This document shows positions 23,701 through 34,977 of a DNA stretch of 64,000 bases, one piece after another. This DNA is from Apteryx mantelli (taxonomy: Eukaryota > Chordata > Aves > Apterygiformes > Apterygidae). The translations under genes and the position numbers were made by a program. Location of the stretch: assembly GCF_036417845.1 (NCBI RefSeq), contig NC_089980.1:41166501-41230500 (forward strand), read 5' to 3'. Under the pieces are notes generated by a model. The model had not been told where the DNA came from. It was given only the letters and a program-made list of their open reading frames with translations, and did no database searches. Each line of letters opens with the position of its first letter. Position 1 is the stretch's first letter.

Positions 23701-26700
23701 AAGTGTCCAGAGAAGGTTTACGCAAAGGATGACAAATAGCTGTCACCCTTGCTTGCTCTGCTAGTTCAAGGGCTGAAGTCTGCATAGTAGATCTTGTGAA
23801 TGTGACCCTGCTGATGGTCCCTGGGGATGTGAGAAAGATATCATGCCATAAGATTTCTTTCCTTTTTTCTCACTGTGCCTTAAAAAAATAAACAAACTCT
23901 AAAACTGCTTACAACTACTCCCTGCCCCCATTATTGAACAATTAATTCCTTCATTATAACCTTAAATTCTACCGTTTCCTAGTTTTCAAGCAGTTACATC
24001 TTTAATAATGTTCTTGTACCAAAGAGGTTTTGTGCACATATGTGTCTGTGTGAGGGTGTGTGTTGTCCATTATGTCCTGCTTGGGTGTCTCTGATGTCCA
24101 CCACTAGCGGCAGGGAAACAATAGGCTATGCCATGGTGGGTTCAGCAGGATGTGTGCGTGTGCGTGTGCCTGTGTGTATACGCATGCAGTGGAGGTACCA
24201 TGCTGTACATCAAAGGGAAAACAAACCTCTAAAATGTTTAGTTTATAAAGCATATTGTTGTTGCAGTGCAGCCCAAGGTCTTCAAAGGGGCCCAGATTTA
24301 TTGTGTTGGCACAGTTCAGAGATATTTGTTGCAGATCAGATTAAAAATGGATGAAATAAGGAAGGGGGCCAGGTGTGTAAATTACTGAGTAAAAATAGGA
24401 GCTGTTACATTTTCTGGCTATATGAATTTGGATTTTGTTGTTTTCTTTTCCCTTGCTAGTGTTTTTTTTACCCTTCCCCCCTTACAGTTGTTCCTTAGAG
24501 CCAAGGGGTCACGTCTGTGTTTTCTTGTGTGGCCACATGGAGTACGTCCTGACAGCTCTGCTATCTCTTAGGTAAAAACTGAGATTATCCAGGCACGGCT
24601 CTCGGAAAGGAAAACTCACTGCAGGCAAATATGCTTTGCTTTTATTATTGGAGGTACCGTTTAATCTCAGTCCCTGACTGTTTCTCTCCCCACAACTCTT
24701 TTGCTGGGAGGAAAGTCATCGGCTTGGTACATGACAAAGAAATTAACTCTCCTCTGTGGCTGCAGATTTTAAAGTGAGAAGCAGCCATCTGGATATTGCT
24801 CAGCTGGTTGTGTAATACAGACCAGAGAGCCTGACCTGTGATTTCCAGCTACGGGCACGGTGAGGTTTCTGTCCCCCGGGCAGGAGGTGTCCAGGTGACG
24901 GCACACACAGCCTGGTGTGGTGGACATCCACCATCCAGATGAACCTCTGCCTTGTCTGTGCTGGGCGCTTGCCCTGGGCTTCAGCCCATGTTTAACCCCC
25001 CCAAAAGGGACCATTCACACCTGATACTGGTGCCTCACGGCATGTGGGGCTGGGGCTGGAGTGGGCAGCCCTGCTTGCAGTCCCGACTCCCTCCTTTCGG
25101 CCACGCGGCTGGAATGATGGCAGGGGTGGCATGGCAAAGGCATGGGCTGTGATGTGGAGAACTGAAAAGCACTTAAAAATGACTTCTTTTTGGCTGTACT
25201 TGCCCACACTGAGCTCCTTCTCCAGTTCCAGTGAAAAGGCAGAGGCTTGTTCAAGCCATTGCGATTTGACTTTGCCCTGGGAAGGAGGAGAGCTGTTCAC
25301 ATGCTGGACTGATAGAAAAAAATCAGATCTTAAGATAATCCTTACTGCTGCTTACTGATTATCTCTAGACAGAACACATGCTGGCAATGTCCCTACTGGG
25401 ACACTGCCTATGGTTTGCTAGGCTAAATCCTGGATCAAACATTCAGGGTAGACAGAGCTGCTGAAAGCCTGCGCTGTGAATGGAGAAGACAGTCACAGGG
25501 TGGGAAGTGTGAGTCCAGAGAGGGAAAGTGAGGTGCTGGAGGCTTTGTATGGGCATTCTCACTGCATCCATCTTGGCACCTCTTACCTTTGCATGCTGCT
25601 GTCAGTTGCAAAGACCACACACATTAAGAGATAGTTGTCTCCAGTGAGGTTTGTGTATAGATTTAATATCACAATTATGGCATGTAAACAAAATACCACT
25701 TGATTATTAAAACCATATTCACTAACACCAAGCTCCCATGTGAGAGATACATATGCATTTAATTGCTGTTAAACTTCTGCAAATGTACTTTCAGTAAGGC
25801 ACTGGTATTATTTAACACACAGATCATAATGGCTACTGAAACCTAGAGCTGATGATGGAGATTAATCAGACTGGGTTTTGGCCATTTCACTGTACAACTG
25901 ATTACCCATGGGCTGTTTTCTGCATTTTGACAGCTAGCAGGACTGTGCCTTGCCCGTCCTGGCTGACTCCAGCCACCAATCCTCACTTCAAACTCATCCA
26001 GTCCTGCTGGATGGATGGATCCATGAGCTGTCCTTCTCATGGGAGATAGACGAGTTGTAGCTTCTCTTGACAACCAGGGGCCTGGCTCTCTCTCATACTG
26101 ATACCATCAAAGTTGGGAATAGCACTACAAATGCCAGCAAAGCTCCAGCGATGTAACGGGTCCTCTGTGAAGGAAGAATTAGGGTGATGCTGCCTTTGCC
26201 TGGGACACTCACCCTTCCTGGTCAGTAGGTCCTTGACAGCTCTACCGACTCTCCAGCTGCTCATTGCTACCAGCTTAGTTGTTCAGTTCTGCTGATGACA
26301 TCTGGAGCAAAGACGTATACAAAAGACACATGATTAGGTCCTTTTGAGCATCTTCCAGGCCCGGCCTCCCTCAGAGCTCTCTGTTATGTTTTGCTTTGTG
26401 CACTGAGAGGAAAAGAGCTTGTTTAGAGATAAAAGAAGAAGGTATTTTATAGATTAATGAAGCCCAAGAAATCTGGATCTAGTCCAGGTGCTACTTTCCA
26501 GGTCTTTTCAAACTCCAGTGTCATCAGAACACATATTACAGAGTACCCTCCAAGTCACACTGATGCTTTAGCATAGCAGAGCCCAGACTTTGGTGGGGAA
26601 GCCTGGAGTACTATAAACTAGTGATTTCCTTGGCCTTTCCAACATGACAGTCCAAAGATGGTTGCCTTTGGCTAATTGTGGCAGGGCTTCTCCAAAAGCA

Positions 26701-29700
26701 CTGAGCTGCCAAAGTAAGAAGTCTTGTGGCTGGAGGATGTGAACATGAAGCTTGCTGGACCGCAGCACAGCAACAGCACGATGGTACTGAGAGTGCAGCT
26801 ACCTGTGCTGCTGGATGCCTGGTTCAGGCGTTCCCTGTCATAGCACCATGAAGAGCTCCCAGGAAAGTAGGGCAGTGCACCTAATGATAAATTTCTTTTT
26901 CTGTCAGTGCTGTGTACCTCACCAGATGAGGGTTCCCCCCCCAAAAAAAACCTCTGTGAAAATTTGAGGTGCTGTTATCCTCATTTTACAGACAGATCCG
27001 CAGAGCCTCAAAAGTGTTTATTTATCAAACTCCCAATTAAACCTATGAGCATTCAGTACCTAAATACCTACCTGGATCTAAGTGATTTGTTGATAAAACA
27101 CTGAAAATCAGATCTGGACCTTCCAAACTTCCAGCTGGTGACCTAAGCCCAAACCACCTTTGTCTGCCAGAGGGCAGGTGAGTGCTCACCCAAGAGCCAA
27201 CCAAACAGCTTGTGGCTGTTTTACAGGGCTCTCTTTTGACTCCAGCCTAGCCTGGGAACTCCAGTGGCAATCAGAGGGCCTGGGAGGCTGGCAGAGGGGG
27301 AGACTGAGAAGAAGGGTTGTGTTCAGAAGAGATGTAACATCAAAGTCCTGACCACACACAGCAGTAGATATTCTACAACTTTTTTTCACAGAAATGGGGA
27401 GCTACCCTTGTTGTTTTTTGGCAGTTCCCAGTGGGAATAATTATATTGTACATGCCTTAAATTCCCTCTTTTGCAATGACAACTGGATGCAATTTCCTTA
27501 GGAGTCTCACAAATGAAGCGCTCATATTGTTGGAAGCCATTTAGTGAGTACTGCAATGTTTCCAGAGGTGGCAGCATCTCTGCAGAACCCCAAGTGATTT
27601 CTGGAAACCTTTCCATAGTCTATCATGCACTTTGGGACTCAGTCAGTGAGCAACATGTGAGAGTCCTGGGCAGCATCTTTTTGTTAAATGCACGCTTCTT
27701 ATTTCTACACCTCAGACTACCAAGATAGCCTGGTTGGAGGCACATACTCTTGCAAGTCAGAATTTGAAATGCAAGCCTGAGGTTTTAAAGATTTCATATG
27801 TTCTTGGGATTTGGGTCAGGAAAGGCCAAACCAGAACTGAAACCTGCCCTTGAGGTTTGATTCTGGTTCATGCTTAACATAAATATTACTTTTGCTAACC
27901 AAATGCTCCCTGAATAACTGTAAGTAGCTAAGGATAAGTCTCAAAGGATTTTATGACATGGTTCTGTCTGATAGCACAGGACTAGATACAGTCCAGCAGA
28001 TCCCTGCCATTTGTATCGTCCTGTGATTAAAGAGCAAGACTCACTGGAGAGGGTTGCTTAGGGAATCCTCCATACAGAGGCAAAAAGTTTCAATGGTCGT
28101 TTTTGTGGGGAAATTACTTGGAGGCCACATGCGGATGCACTAAGGTGAGATATTTGGCAGGAAGAGGCAATATTCCTTTTGTTCTGAAGACATAGAGAAG
28201 TGAATAAATACTTCCCATAGAAAAAGGCTGGAGGGCATGGAGCAAAATGCCCCTCTGACAATGGAAAGTACCATCTCCCTCCTGCCTGAACACTGCTCTG
28301 TGCTTGTGGAGATTGCCAGCATTTGATGCTACTTATTTTTCAGACTGTTCTTGTTTGTAGACAGGTGGCTTGCGAAGACCTTCCTGCCAACACCCCACCA
28401 AAGTATTTGACCACTGAGGACAGCCTGCAACATGCTGCCAGTGTGCCTTTGGGTAGCTAGTGAAAGAGCACGATATCTAAAAAGATCTAATGAAGTTCAA
28501 CTCCTGCCAAGCACGTGTTTGGGTGATCTGTGAAATGTTCAGTGCATAAGGAGAGGAGGGAGGATCAGGAGAAAAGCTAATGCAGCTAGGACTTGAAAAG
28601 CAAGGTCCAGGAGAAGTAGATGACAGATAAAGGAGGCAGAGGAGGAACAATGTGTGTTGTGTTTGGGGGAAGGAGCAGAAGAAAGAAAGAACGTGGTTGT
28701 GTCTTTTCTTGTTTGGGAGGGAGGCTTCACATAAGATAGCTTGTTCCAAATACCCAATCTTTGCCTAAAAACACTCCCCCAGTTCTTGGGAACATCAGAA
28801 ATAACTCAGTTATCAGCCAAACGCTTTGGTCTCTGTGGAAAGCACAGTGCTCTTACTTGGGGCGAGTCAGGCAGAAGGACCAGCGTGACTCCCTTCAGCA
28901 GTGGTGATGGGCTGGTGGCCGGGAGGACGTTAAACCCTCCGTTCTTGCCTGCCTCTGGATTCCTCCAAACCTGGGGGCTTACGCTCCTGGCTGCCACCAT
29001 TTCCACAGGAAACTGCAGTTTTTCTCTCCTGAAAGCCTGGGACTTCCTTGGAAATGGCCCTGGGCTTGTGTGCAAGCGGCTGGTAGCCAAAAGCAGCTGA
29101 GGGTCCCTCCCCGCTGGGGGGCAACCATCCATGCAACACCAGTGGGGCTGTGCCCGAGGGATGGGGGCAGCCCACTTTTCCAGCTGCCTTGGTTGGCAGC
29201 TCATGCCGTGACACCTGGCCTGGCATTTCCTCACGTCTCTGAGATGCCTCCCCAGCCCTGCTTTTGCTTTCCCCTCCCAGGGCCAACGTGCCCCAGGCCT
29301 CAGTGCCGCCGGGGGAGCCAGCGCTCCCACCGACCAGCCACCCATCGCTTCAGACAAGGTACTAGTATTTCCAGGCCAGATGTTAAAATAATCTCCCCCT
29401 CCTCCTCTAGGTTTTAATTGATCCCTCCAATCTCCCCAGCTCCCCAGGAAAGGACTGGAGGTCTTTGCCGAGATTAATGAATCCCAGAGCAGGCTTTTCA
29501 TGCCTTCAGCTGTAGGTCATTAGGAGCTGTTACGGTCTCTTAATGAGAACATACCCCCCAGTGCCCCTCGCTACCCCACACGTCATCCTCTCCCACAACG
29601 CCATGGGATTCAACGTGCCTTTTTATCCCCTTTTTTGGAGCACCCCTTTTGTGCCTCCCACAACCACTTAGTGCCCCTGTGGCGTGGCGAGGTCTCACGG

Positions 29701-30374
29701 CTGCACTCCCCGGCATGACCTCGTCATCGTTGCATCCCACAGATGCCTACCCATGTCCTGCGTGCATGCGGACATCTCTTGCTCACACTTGCATGCGTTG
29801 CCTTAACTGTGGGAACTCCAGGGAAGTCAGGCATGTAGAGCAATGGGGAGTGTTTTTGGAACAGGCTTGATTTTTTTCTATGCCAGGGATTTCTTGATTT
29901 AAGATGGTGCTGACTGTATTTCTCCCCAACCTCTCCTTCAGTGCTTGTGGCAGTGTGTTGTTTCTTAGAGCATCTTCCTGACTTAGGTGCTAAAGGTGCT
30001 GCCTGTTTCCTGAGGGAAGAAATCTCAGCCCCTTGGCAGATGACCAGGGAAACCCTCCTCTGGGACAAACAAACACGTGAAATCGGCTCCCCTTTCCCTT
30101 GGTTTCCTTCCTCATGGAAGGTGGGGCTCCCATCCACATATGTCCATCTAATGTCATGCTGATGCTTGATGCGGCTGTAGGAAGGGAGCTGGAGCCCAGG
30201 CAGGTGCCCTTTGATGAGCAGCACTATCCTTCCAGCAGTTATGGGTAGAGCACAGAGGTGGCATGGAGGCACTTCTGTCTTCCTGTTGCTGTTTTCCCCT
30301 CTTTTGCTAACTGTGATAATTCCTTAGGTGTCCTTATGGCAGGGCAGTCATCCTTCCCCTCACCTTACGTAGCA
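20743..30374. other. Gene-poor intergenic region, third part
   Basis: No coding exon was recognised. The region includes the GC-rich island at 21640-22080, a TG-rich stretch at about 24030-24190, and a weak MIR/L3-like patch at about 26960-27140 ('cctcattttacagaca'). A 231-codon minus-strand open frame at 28806-29501 sits in GC-rich DNA and has no family resemblance, so it is treated as chance. Confidence 0.6.
21640..22080. promoter_or_regulatory. Second GC/CpG-rich island in the gene desert
   Basis: CpG density rises sharply, with strings such as 'gcgcgggggccgcatcgg' and 'cccggcacgcggggcgcc', then falls back to background by about 22090. It may be an orphan CpG island or enhancer. Open frames on both strands are unremarkable. 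Confidence 0.3.
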
Positions 30375-30656
30375 CAGTATTTTCCAGCCTGTGGTCCATG
30401 CAGTTTGCGAGGCAGCAGAAGTTGGTCAGTGAATGGTGTGGAAAACAATACAAACCATAACCTTTCTACACACACATTTTCATGCATGCAATCAAAACAG
30501 GAGGAAACACAAAGAAATAAACAGATGCTCAAAGCTGAGCTCAATTTTTACTTGGATCTAAGTACAAATCACTCTGGTGACTGCACCATATGATCCCTTC
30601 AGTTTATTCAAACAAGGCTGGGCAGACCTTTGAGTAAAACACATTGAGAAATGCTG
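30375..30656. mobile_element. Probable non-autonomous hAT (Charlie-like) transposon relic
   Basis: The left end, CAGTATTTTCCAGCCTGTGG, and the reverse complement of the right end, CAGCATTTCTCAATGTG, are similar imperfect inverted termini of the CAG(T/C)(A/G)TTT type seen in hAT elements. The body (about 282 bp) is too short for a transposase and carries no frame. The expected 8-bp target duplication is not clear, as in an old copy. Confidence 0.4.
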
Positions 30657-33600
30657 GTCTAATGCACATGAGGCACTGTGGAAACTATGCAGAACTGGCA
30701 TGAAACAAGGTAAGCATATGCTCCTGAGGTGAACTAGGTGCTAAGAACCAAATCCTGCCCTGTCATGTAAAGCTGTACAATGTTGAAGGGCTGCCGTTGG
30801 CCTCTGAGGAGTTCATCAAGGCTGTACTGCATTTTTGTGGGTGCTGTGGGAGCATATTCTGCACAACACTGCGGGCTGGTGCCCTGGGATATTGGTGAGT
30901 TAGGATTTATGGAGTGCTGAGAACAAGGGAACAATGTCTCAAACTCCATAGATCCAGTAGACAAAACACCTTTCTGTCTACAGCATGGGAGAGGAAAGGT
31001 GCTGGCCACACTAAAACCCAAGAGCAGCTACAGGATATGATGGCTGTCCAACCCCTGCTGTAAATTCCGTCTTGTTTGCTTAGTCTACATGCAAAGAGAG
31101 AATTTGCCCCCAAAAGAGGGAACCAGTCTAGGGAGCAGAGAACTAGAATGAAAACTGGCAACTGCTACAACTTCAAAACTCTCTCCCTGCCTGGTCATGA
31201 GTGAGTTACACTTAACCACATCTGCCCCTATCCTTCAGTGCTGTTTGTTTATTCTTGGGGAGCAACATTAGCTATTCAGTCATCAAAGCATCAGGCACTG
31301 GTAGCCAAAGTCCTGGCCTAGAATCACCACAGCCTAAAATGCAGAGTCCGCTCTGCTGTGCCCCTCTTGGGTGTTGGCAATATTTGGAGATACAGCTCCA
31401 CGTATATGGTGCCTGTGTGGTCTAATTACCCTTCATTGCTACTCTTGCCTGCCTGCTAACTTGCATGTTAATTTATTTGTCCCAAGATGCGCTTGTGCAT
31501 CTGTTCCTTATTTCCTCTGTATGCTTTTGTTTTCTTGCTAAATATGAAAGGAAAGGAGATGAAATGTATTGAAGATCTTGATTTACAGCTTCAGTCTTTC
31601 ACTAAATCTGCTAAGAACTGGCTTCTCCTCTCCCCCTCCTCTCTACTCTTTGTGATAGAAGGAAGACATCCAGTAAAAGCATAGCAAGCTGTAACGTGGG
31701 CACTAAAGCAGAGACAGACTCTTGTCATTTCACAGACCACAGCAGATAATGGGAATTCCAGGCCCCAAGCTGATCCTGGGCATGTTTTTCATGATTTCTT
31801 TACTCACTAGAGCAGTATCATACACTCATGATTTGATTCTTCACAAATGCTCTTATGTCACTTCAGAGCTGGTGGCGATGTATAGAGCTAGCTCAAGACA
31901 CAGGCTGTCTAAAGCAATAAAGAAAAGACAGGAGCAGAACAGAGTGTCTACTTGAGAAGTCATCTCGAACTACTGGAGGTCTGTCCCTCTGACGTGCACA
32001 CAGCCGGTCTCTCCCCTGTGAAACTCTGCTGTCAGCTGACAGTCTATCGGTGGAGCAGACCTAACCTGACTCCATGACTTGCTTCAGCATATTCCTTCTT
32101 CACTTGCTGTGCTCTGGCCATCGATTCTTCACTTGTGTATATGTCCTAGTGAGTGTGTGCCACCTGAGGGGAAGGGCAGAGTCACAAGAAAAGGCAAGGA
32201 GAGGACAGCTCACTGAGCAGATGTGACAACCTATGTACTTCAGGAGGTCACGGCCCAGATTCGACTCTCCTCTTCTCATGGTGAGATGGTGAGGCAGACT
32301 GAGCTGCTTTGGGACAGGACTGAGTTCTCCTATCCCCATTGCAGGATGTGGAAATGAGGGGATAAAAGACCTCTCACTCCAGGGACTTCCTTTAGCAAAC
32401 CTTTTCAGTTTACTCAATCCAGTCAGTATCATGGGGAAGAGGAAGAGTTAACAGCTGCTGATCAAGCCAGAAGGTTGCTGTACTGCAGCTTGGTGAGGAA
32501 TAGCTATACGAGCAACTGACTGACTCCCAGCCCCTTGAAGAGTGACTTTTGGGTGGGTAACGTCCCACCTAAAACCTCGTACCTGGCAACCCATGCTGCC
32601 TCTTGGTTCAGCAGTGCTGTTGGGATGAGTGGGATTTGATTCAGCTAGGACAAGAGCACCTCCAAGGAAGGTCACCGAGAGCCCTGTCCTGTCACAACTG
32701 AAGACCTGTATGAAGAGTAGCAAGCTTTCACTCAGCAGAAATTACTCCACTCTCTCGTTTACTGAACAATTTCTCACTTGCATACCCCAGGCCTTGCCTC
32801 ACAAAGCACTGAAACCTTGAATATCATGAAAATGGTGTTTCTCAGCTTCTTGAAAGATCTTTACCTTGAGTTTATGATGCAGCTTGTTTGAACAGGCTAT
32901 ACCTAATCACTCACCTTATTTGACACCTGCCTGGGCTTTGACTGCAGAAGCAAAAAGAGAGACCAGCTTGTGCCCACTGACTATACATGGCTGCTTTGAC
33001 ACATCCTGCTACCGTGTGGGTCTAACCAGCATGCTCAGCCCTCCAGGGACTGGGAGCCATGTCACACGTGTGGAGGTGGGAGCAGCTCACCTCTGAACGA
33101 GGCAGCAGAGTTGCCTTAATCCAGCAGTCCTGGCCAGGCCAATTCCTGGCGGTGGGACGGAGACCCTCAGGCAAACACCTCTAATGTTTGATTTCGCTGA
33201 TAAAGGAAGATGACAAGCACCTTGCAGAAGCTGCTCTCTAGCCCACGGGATACAAAACTCACCTGCTAGGTTGGCAACCGCAGCACGCCGCTTGGTTAGA
33301 GGCAGGATTGCTGCAGGTCGCTGGTGTGCCGCCTGGGGAAGCCAGTGTGAATCGTTCGTGTAGGTGCACCCTTTGAGGACCACTGCGAGGCCCACTTGCA
33401 GCTTCCCCACTCTGGCTTGCCCGAGGAGGCTGTCCCAGCTGGACTTGGCCCATTGCATGGAAAACCACTGACTGTGGCATGGGACTAAGTGAAATATCAG
33501 TTCCCAGCTTAACAGACAGATTTGTTATGTATACAATGAATTACCAGCTCTTTCAGTGTAATAATTGTTCACACATTGTTTCTCTGCCTCTTTCACTGTT

Positions 33601-34483
33601 TTTTATGATTCATGCTGTTTGGTTGCCCAGTTAACATTTCCAAAAAGAGGTTTTTAAGCTCCAGCCTTCCCCCCCCCCCCCTTTTTGTTTGCCTGGTTTA
33701 TGGGCCTGAGAGAAGTGTTTCCAATCATGATAATATCTTCATGTTTTGTTGACAAAAGGTCAACCTAGGAATAAGCCAAACTGGTTTTAGGAAAAATATT
33801 TGCTTATTTTGTAAGGGGAAGTGTGTTGGAGATCAAATTTATGAGGGTGAAATTGAGTCTGGTTATTTAAAGGATTCTGAAATAGGAGCTTCCCACCCAC
33901 TCACAAGGGGAAGAACAAGAGCTATAAATTGCTTTAAGCTGAAGGGAATGTAGAAATAAACTATGTTTCTGTGCAGAAGGTAATAGTATCCAAAGCAAGA
34001 AATAAAAAGAGAGATTAACAGACAACAGCTTGCTCACTCTCTCACACACAGCACTTGTTTCACACTAGCATTCCTTACAGAAGAAATGTCACAATTTGTC
34101 CCAAAATCTGACCTTCCAGTTCCACAACAACCATCCTCTATTGGCCAAACACTTATTCAGACTCACAAAAGAAAGATCCATCAATTTAGCTGGTCACGCA
34201 AATCCAGTTTGTAGCATGCTCTTTGCTGCTTTCTCTAGCTTGACTTTAAATTATTAGTTCTAAGTCATACTCTGCAAACACTTAAATGAATAAACAACCT
34301 TACCCATGCCAGTAACCCCACTGAAATCAGAAATTCTTTATTGAAATTTGCATGAGCAGTGTCACTGAAAAAGCATGTTTGGAGGATCATCTCCGAAAGA
34401 CCTTCACTCCCTTCACTGAAAAGACTACCCCATAGTGTAACAAGTTGTCATCCATCTCACATATAATATAAATTTGAAGAGAG
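30657..34483. other. Gene-poor intergenic region, fourth part
   Basis: No coding exon, RNA gene or named repeat was recognised. A run of about 13 C (33669-33682) is the only low-complexity feature of note. Confidence 0.6.
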
Positions 34484-34556
34484 AATACATATACACATAT
34501 ATATACACACACACATATATACACATATATAGACATATACACATATATGGATGCAT
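34484..34556. repeat. Compound TATACACA microsatellite
   Basis: Interleaved (TA)n and (CA)n blocks run for about 70 bases, immediately next to a CR1 tail that starts at 34561. Confidence 0.9.
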
Positions 34557-34560
34557 GTAT

Positions 34561-34637
34561 TAGAATAATTCAGGTTGGAAAGGACTTCTGGAGGTCATCT
34601 TGTTTAACCCTCAGAAACCAGGGCCAACTTAGGTCAA
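34561..34637 (-). mobile_element. CR1 LINE 3'-end fragment
   Basis: 'tagaataattcaggttgg', 'aaggacttctggaggtcatc' is the reverse complement of the CR1 3' terminus. Only about 77 bases remain. Confidence 0.85.
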
Positions 34638-34642
34638 AACTG

Positions 34643-34920
34643 CAGAATAGTTGGGGTTGGCAGGGACCTTTGGAGATCATCTAGTCCAACCACCCCTGCT
34701 CAACAAGAACCAGTGAGAGCAGGTTGCCCAGTGACTTGTCCTGTCGGGTTTTGAATCTCTCCAAGCACAGAGATCCCACAGCCTCTCTGGGCACCCGTCT
34801 TGATGCTGCAACACCCTCATGGGGAAGAATTTTTCCTGATATCTGAGTGGAACTTTTCTTGCTGCAACTTGTGACTTTTGCCTCTATCCTACCACCGTGC
34901 ACCTCTGAGAAAAGTCTGAC
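34643..34920 (-). mobile_element. CR1 LINE 3'-end fragment
   Basis: A second CR1 tail in the same orientation begins at 'cagaatagttggggttgg' and can be followed through 'gatcatctagtccaacc', 'gaatctctccaagcac', 'cctctctgggcacccg' and 'aagaatttttcctgat' to about 34920. This is the 3' untranslated part of a CR1. The copy is 5'-truncated and non-coding. Confidence 0.9.
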
Positions 34921-34929
34921 AAATACAGG

Positions 34930-34933
34930 TGTG

Positions 34934-34973
<40 letters not shown>
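34930..34973. repeat. (AC)n microsatellite
   Basis: About 20 uninterrupted AC units lie just beyond the 5'-truncated end of the CR1 copy at 34643-34920. The purity suggests a length-variable locus. Confidence 0.95.

Positions 34974-34977
<4 letters not shown>

Noticed and set aside
28806-29501. 231-codon minus-strand open frame
   Set aside because: No domain or family resemblance, no poly(A) or splice context, and overlapping frames on the other strand. Consistent with chance.
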